Positions 59,467 to 64,000 of a DNA stretch of 64,000 nt are shown one piece after another. The number at the start of each line of letters is the position of its first letter. Position 1 is the first letter of the stretch. The position numbers and the translations under genes were made by a program. The stretch is taken from the NCBI GenBank assembly GCA_021018815.1, contig JAITYX010000028.1, positions 3,055,001-3,119,000 of the forward strand, given 5' to 3'. The stretch is from Talinum fruticosum. Its lineage: Eukaryota; Streptophyta; Magnoliopsida; Caryophyllales; Talinaceae. The notes beneath the pieces are model-generated. The model did no database searches. It worked only from the letters and a program-made list of their open reading frames with translations, and was not told the DNA's origin.

Positions 59467-61150
59467 GACTTTCACATTTTCCAATTGGATACCCTTGAAC
59501 CAAAGGCTAATCACTATTGTTGAGAGTGATGAGACACTTACGTAAGTGGATGAGCCATAAAGAGAACTGTGCGTTGCTAAAGGTCTAGAAGAAATTGTTG
59601 AAGAGGCTGATGAAGGAGATTTGCTTGTGATCATGCTGGCCTTAAATGGATACAAGAATCCAAGAGTGGCTCAAAGAGAGAATATATTTCACACCAGTAA
59701 AAACAATATATGAGAGGGTTTGCTAAACCATTATTGATGGAGGAAGTTGAGTAGAGAAGCTACAGCTTGCTCACTTAGTTGAACCCACACCCCTATAACA
59801 TTCAGTGGCTAAGTCAAGGTAAGGACCTCAATGTTAATTCTCGCTTTTTGATATCGTTTATCATTTGAAAGTGATATGTTAATGACATATGGTGTGATGT
59901 TATAATTTCCGGACGCATGTCATTTACTTTTGGGAAGACCTTGCTCATTTGACCATAGAGTTGTTCATGATGGGTTCAACAACACATACACCTTTACAAA
60001 GGATGGAAAAAGAGTTGATTTTTCTTGACAAGAGTGAAACTCAATCCTCAAAACTCGGACATCCCTTAGCCAAAGTTCTTATTACTCAATATGCTCTTGT
60101 ATTTGGTGAGGAGATACCTCTTGGCTTACCAAACAAACTAAATATGGACCACCTGATAGACCTTACCCCAGGATCTATTATGCCAATCGAACTAGCTTAT
60201 AGAATGAACTCTAAAGACACCTCGAAGTATAGAGACAAGTTGAGGAGCTGGTGTCTAAAGGTTTGATGAGAGAAAGTCTAAGCCTCGTGTCTGTGCAGTG
60301 CATTGTTAATTCCAAACAATATATGGGAGGGTTTGCTAAACTATTATTAAGGGAGGAAGTTGAGTAGAGAAGCTACAGTTGCTCACTTAGTTCAACCCAC
60401 ACCCCTACAACATTCAGATGGCTAAGTCAAGGTAAGGACCTCGGTGTTAATTTTCGCTTTTTGATATCGTTTATCATTTTAAAGTGATATGTTAATGAGA
60501 TATGGTGTAATGTTATAATTTCCGGATGCATGTCATTTACTTTTGGGAAGACCTTCCTCATTTGACCATAGACTTGTTCATGATGGGTTCAACAACAGAT
60601 ACACCTTTACCAACGATGGAAAAAAGAGTTGATTTTTCTTGACAAGAGTGAAACTCAATCCGCAAAACTCAGACATCCCTTAGCCAAAGTTCTTATTACT
60701 CAAGTATGCTCTTGTATTTTTGAGGAGATACCTCTTGGCTTACCAACCAAACTAAATATCCACCACCTGATAGACCTTATCCTAGGATGTATTATGCCAA
60801 TCAAACTAGGTTATAGAATGAACTCTAAAGACACCTCGAAGTATAGAGATAAGTTGAGCAGTTAGTGTCTAAAGGTTTCGTGAGAGAAAGTCTAAGCCTC
60901 GTGTGCTGTGGAGGTTTTGTTAGTTCCAAAGAAAGATGGTTCTATGAGAATGTGTATAGATAGTCGTGTCACTAACAAAATCGCCATTAAATACCGACAT
61001 CCTATACCACGACTTTAAGATATGTTGGATAAACTTCATGGTTCTAAGGTATTTTCTATGATTGACCGCGAAGTGCATATTATCATATTAAAATCAGAGA
61101 AAGAGATGAATGGAAAACTTCTTTAAAAACCAAAGGACTATAATACGAGC
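59467..61150 (+). repeat. Two array units fused by a deletion of about 455 bp
   Basis: RT sequence ATTCCAAA at about 60310 joins directly to CAATATATGGGAGGG of the next unit. The lost part runs from the RT start, across the unit junction, to the gag-protease linker. The overlap AACAA could have served as microhomology. This explains the single 613-bp landmark spacing. Confidence 0.85.
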
Positions 61151-64000
61151 GACTTTGACATTTTCAAATCGGATACCCTTGAACCAAAGGCTAATCAGTA
61201 TTATTGAGAGTGATGAGACACTTACGAAGTGGATGAGCCATAAAGAGAACTGTGCGTTGGTAAAGGTCTAGAAGAAATTTTGAAGAGGCTGATGAAGGAG
61301 ATTTGCTTGTGATAATGCTGGCCTTAAATGGATACAAGGATCCAAGAGAGGCTCAAAGAGAGAATATATTTCACACCGGAAGAACAATATATGAGAGGGT
61401 TTGCTAAACAATTACTTATGGAGGAAGTTAAGTAGAGAAGCTACAGTTAGTTGAACCCACACCCCTACAACATTCACTGGCTAAGTCAAGGTAAGGACCT
61501 TAGTGTTAATTCTCGCTTTTTGATATCGTTTATCATTTGAAAGTGATATGTTAATGAGATATGGTGTGATGTTATAATTTCCGGATGCATGTCATTGACT
61601 TTTGGGAAGACCTTGCTTATTTGACCATAGAGTTATTCATGATGGGTACAAAAACACATACACCTTTACCAAGGATGGAAAAAAGAGTTGATTTTTCTTG
61701 ACAAGAGTGAAACTCAATCCTCAAAACTTAGACATCCCATAGCCAAAGTTCTTATTACTCAATATGCTCTTGTATTTTTGAGGAGATACCTCTTGGCTTA
61801 CCAACAAAACTAAATATCCACCACCTGATAGACCTTATCCCGGGATGTATTATGCCAATCGAACTAGCTTATAGAATGAACTCTAAAGACACCTCGAAGT
61901 ATAGACACAAGTTGAGCGAGTTGGTGTCTAAAGGATTGATGAGAGAAAGTCTAAGCTTGTGTGTCTGTGCAGACTTTGTTAGTTCCAAACAAAGATGGTT
62001 CTGTGAGAATGTGTATAGATAGTCGTGTCACTAACAAAATCACCATTAAATACCGACATCCTATACCACGACTTTAAGATATGTTGGATAAGCTTCATGG
62101 TTCTAAGGTCTTTTCTATGATTGACCGCAGAAGTGCATATTATCATATTCAAATCGAGAGAAAGAGATGAATGGAAAACTTCTTTAAAAACCAAAGGAGG
62201 ATAATACGAGTGACTTTCACATTTTCAAATCGGATACCCTTAAACCAAAGGGTAATCGCTATTATTGAGAGTGATGTGACACTTACGGAAGTTGATGAGC
62301 CATAAAGAGAACTGTGCGTTGCTAAAGGTCTATAAGAAATTTTGAAGAGGCTGATGAAGGAGATTTGCTTGTGATCATGCTGGCCTTAAACGGATACAAG
62401 GATCCAAGAGAGGCTCAAAGAGAGAATATATTTCACACCGGAAGAACAATATATGGGAGGGTTTGCTAAACCATTACCGATGGAGGAAGTTGAGTAGAGA
62501 GCTACGAGTTAGTTGAACCCACACCCCTACAACATTCAGTGGCTAAGTCAAGGTAAGGACCTCGGTGTTAATTCTCGCTTTTTGATATCGTTTATCATTT
62601 GAAAGTGATATGTTAATGAGATATGGTGTGATGTTATAATTTCCGGATGCATGTCATTTACTTTTGGGAAGACCTTGCTCATTTGACCATAGAGTTATTC
62701 ATGATGGGTACAAAAACACATACACCTTGACCAAGGATGGAAAAAAGAGTTGATTTTTCTTGACAAGAGTGAAACTCAATCCTCAAAACTTAGACATCCC
62801 ATAGCCAAAGTTCTTATTACTTAGTATGCTCTTGTATTTTCTGAGGAGATACCTCTTGGCTTACCAAACAAACTAAATATCAACCACCCGATAGACCTTA
62901 TCCCAGGATCTATTATGCCAATCGAACTAGCTTATAGAATGAACTCTAAAGACACCTCGAAGTATAGAGATAAGTTGAGCGGTTGGTGTCTAAAGGATTG
63001 ATGAGAGAAAGTCTAAGCCTCGTGTGTTGTGCGAGACTTTGTTAGTTCCAAACAAAGATGGTTCTGTGAGAATGTGTATAGATAGTCGTGTCACTAACAA
63101 AATCACCATTAAATACCGACATCCTATACCAGGACTTTAAGATATGTTGGATAAGCTTCATGGTTCTAAGGTCTTTTCTATGATTGACCGTAGAAGTGCA
63201 TATTATCATATTCAAATCAGAGAAAGAGATGAATGGAAAACTTCTTTAAAAACCAAAGGAGGATAATACGAGTGACTTTCACATTTTCAAATCGGATACC
63301 CTTAAACCAAAGGGTAATCGCTATTATTGAGAGTGATGTGACACTTACGGAAGTTGATGAGCCATAAAGAGAACTGTGCGTTGCTAAAGGTCTAGAAGAA
63401 ATTTTGAAGAGGCCGATGAAGGAGATTTGCTTGTGATCATGCTGGCCTTAAACGGATACAAGGATCCAAGAGAGGCTCAAAGAGAGAATATATTTCACAC
63501 CGGAAGAACAATATATGGGAGGGTTTGCTAAACCATTACTGATGGAGGAAGTTGAGTAGAGAGCTACGGTTAGTTGAACCCACACCCCTACAACATTCGA
63601 GTGGCTAAGTCAAGGTAAGGACCTCGGTGTTAATTCTCACTTTTTGATATCGTTTATCATTTGAAAGTGATATGTTAATGAGATATGGTGTGATGTTATA
63701 ATTTCCGGATGCATGTCATTTACTTTTGGGAAGACCTTGCTCATTTGACCATAGAGTTATTCATGATGGGTACAAAAACACATACACCTTTACCAAGGAT
63801 GGAAAAAAGAGTTGATTTTTCTTGACAAGAGTGAAACTCAATCCTCAAAACTTAGACATCCCATAGCCAAAGTTCTTATTACTTAGTATGCTCTTGTATT
63901 TTTGAGGAGATACCTCTTGGCTTACCAACAAAACTAAATATCCACCACCTGATAGACCTTATCCCAGGATGTATTATGCCAATCGAACTAGCTTATAGAA
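61151..64000 (+). repeat. Youngest-looking block of array units (1,061-1,062 bp)
   Basis: The last units (61151, 62212 and 63274) share features rare elsewhere: GGGTACAAAAACAC, CTTAGACATCCCATAGCC, the shortened ...TTAGTTGAACCC after the GAAGTTGAGTAGAGA block, and, in most, CCAAACAAAGATGG. The units at 62212 and 63274 are close to identical over the visible part, which suggests recent local duplication. Confidence 0.8.

Larger units (their letters stand above)
46652..64000 (+). repeat. Tandem array of a retrotransposon-derived unit, about 1,068 bp, at least 17 copies
   Basis: The landmark CCGGATGCATGTCATTTAC recurs at 47093, 48161, 49231, 50302, 51370, 52428, 53497, 54568, 55636, 56704, 57777, 58839, 59909, 60522, 61581, 62643 and 63705. 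Spacing is 1,058-1,073 bp except one of 613. Units begin at CGACTTTCACATTTTC: 47721, 48791, 49864, 50931, 51998, 53058, 54126, 55196, 56265, 57337, 58405, 59467, 61151, 62212 and 63274; the first, diverged start is at about 46652. Each unit runs from the end of gag through protease to N-terminal RT (up to KTSLKTKGG). It then jumps back to gag at the same junction. The array continues past the window. Confidence 0.95.

Noticed and set aside
46652..64000. CRISPR-like or gene-family interpretation of the regular repeats
   Set aside because: The period is about 1 kb with no spacers, the units encode broken gypsy protease/RT, and the recurring short frames (for example those beginning MHVIYFWEDLAHLTIE) are out-of-frame readings of protease.

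Overview
This is a window of nuclear DNA from a flowering plant, almost certainly a eudicot. It is AT-rich, and nearly everything recognisable in it is nested, decayed plant transposable elements: Ty3/gypsy Tat-type and chromovirus-type, Ty1/copia, and CACTA. I see no convincing host gene, rRNA, tRNA or CRISPR array. Almost every coding segment is broken by stops or frameshifts, so most are called pseudogenes. The species cannot be named from the sequence.

Layout. (1) 1-1730: end of a minus-oriented LTR, starting TGTAATACCC on the minus strand, inserted into the integrase of a minus-strand chromovirus-like fragment (1731-3165). (2) 3180-7918: plus-strand deletion derivative of a chromovirus-like element (gag, integrase, 983-bp 3' LTR), split by an unclassified 2.2-kb insertion with an 8-bp target duplication. 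(3) 8757-24226: a large minus-strand Tat element with a truncated 3' LTR, two 3' minisatellites, an antisense extra ORF, integrase, two RNase H domains, RT, G-patch, protease and gag, a tRNA-Arg-type PBS, and a nearly 4-kb 5' LTR. (4) 24227-26190: fragments resembling plant-mobile-domain/DUF1985 proteins. (5) 26190 to about 32670: a second Tat-like minus-strand element whose 5'UTR plus gag start is tandemly repeated with a period of about 1.57 kb. (6) 33168-35016: CACTA remnant with TNP2 N-terminal and DUF4216 pieces. (7) 35062-39727: gag-only copia element with both LTRs and a TATAA target duplication. (8) 39733-40335: near-loopless palindrome of about 600 bp. (9) 41225-41580: CACTA terminus. 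(10) 41581-46651: chromovirus-like copies arranged LTR, internal, LTR, internal, sharing one LTR. (11) 46652-64000: the main feature, a tandem array of at least 17 units of about 1,068 bp made from part of that element (end of gag, protease, N-terminal RT), running off the right edge.

The elements do not form a pathway. They record the birth of long-monomer satellite DNA from retrotransposon pieces. The chromovirus-like copies at 41.6-46.7 kb look like the parents of the array. A second, smaller tandem amplification at 26-30 kb and the 3'UTR minisatellites of the Tat element show the same tendency on other scales. Tandem copies also differ repeatedly at CAG/CTG sites (CAG to CGAG or CGG, CTG to CTCG). 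This strand-symmetric pattern may be a base-calling artefact at CHG-methylated cytosines, in which case some of the apparent frameshifts are not real.
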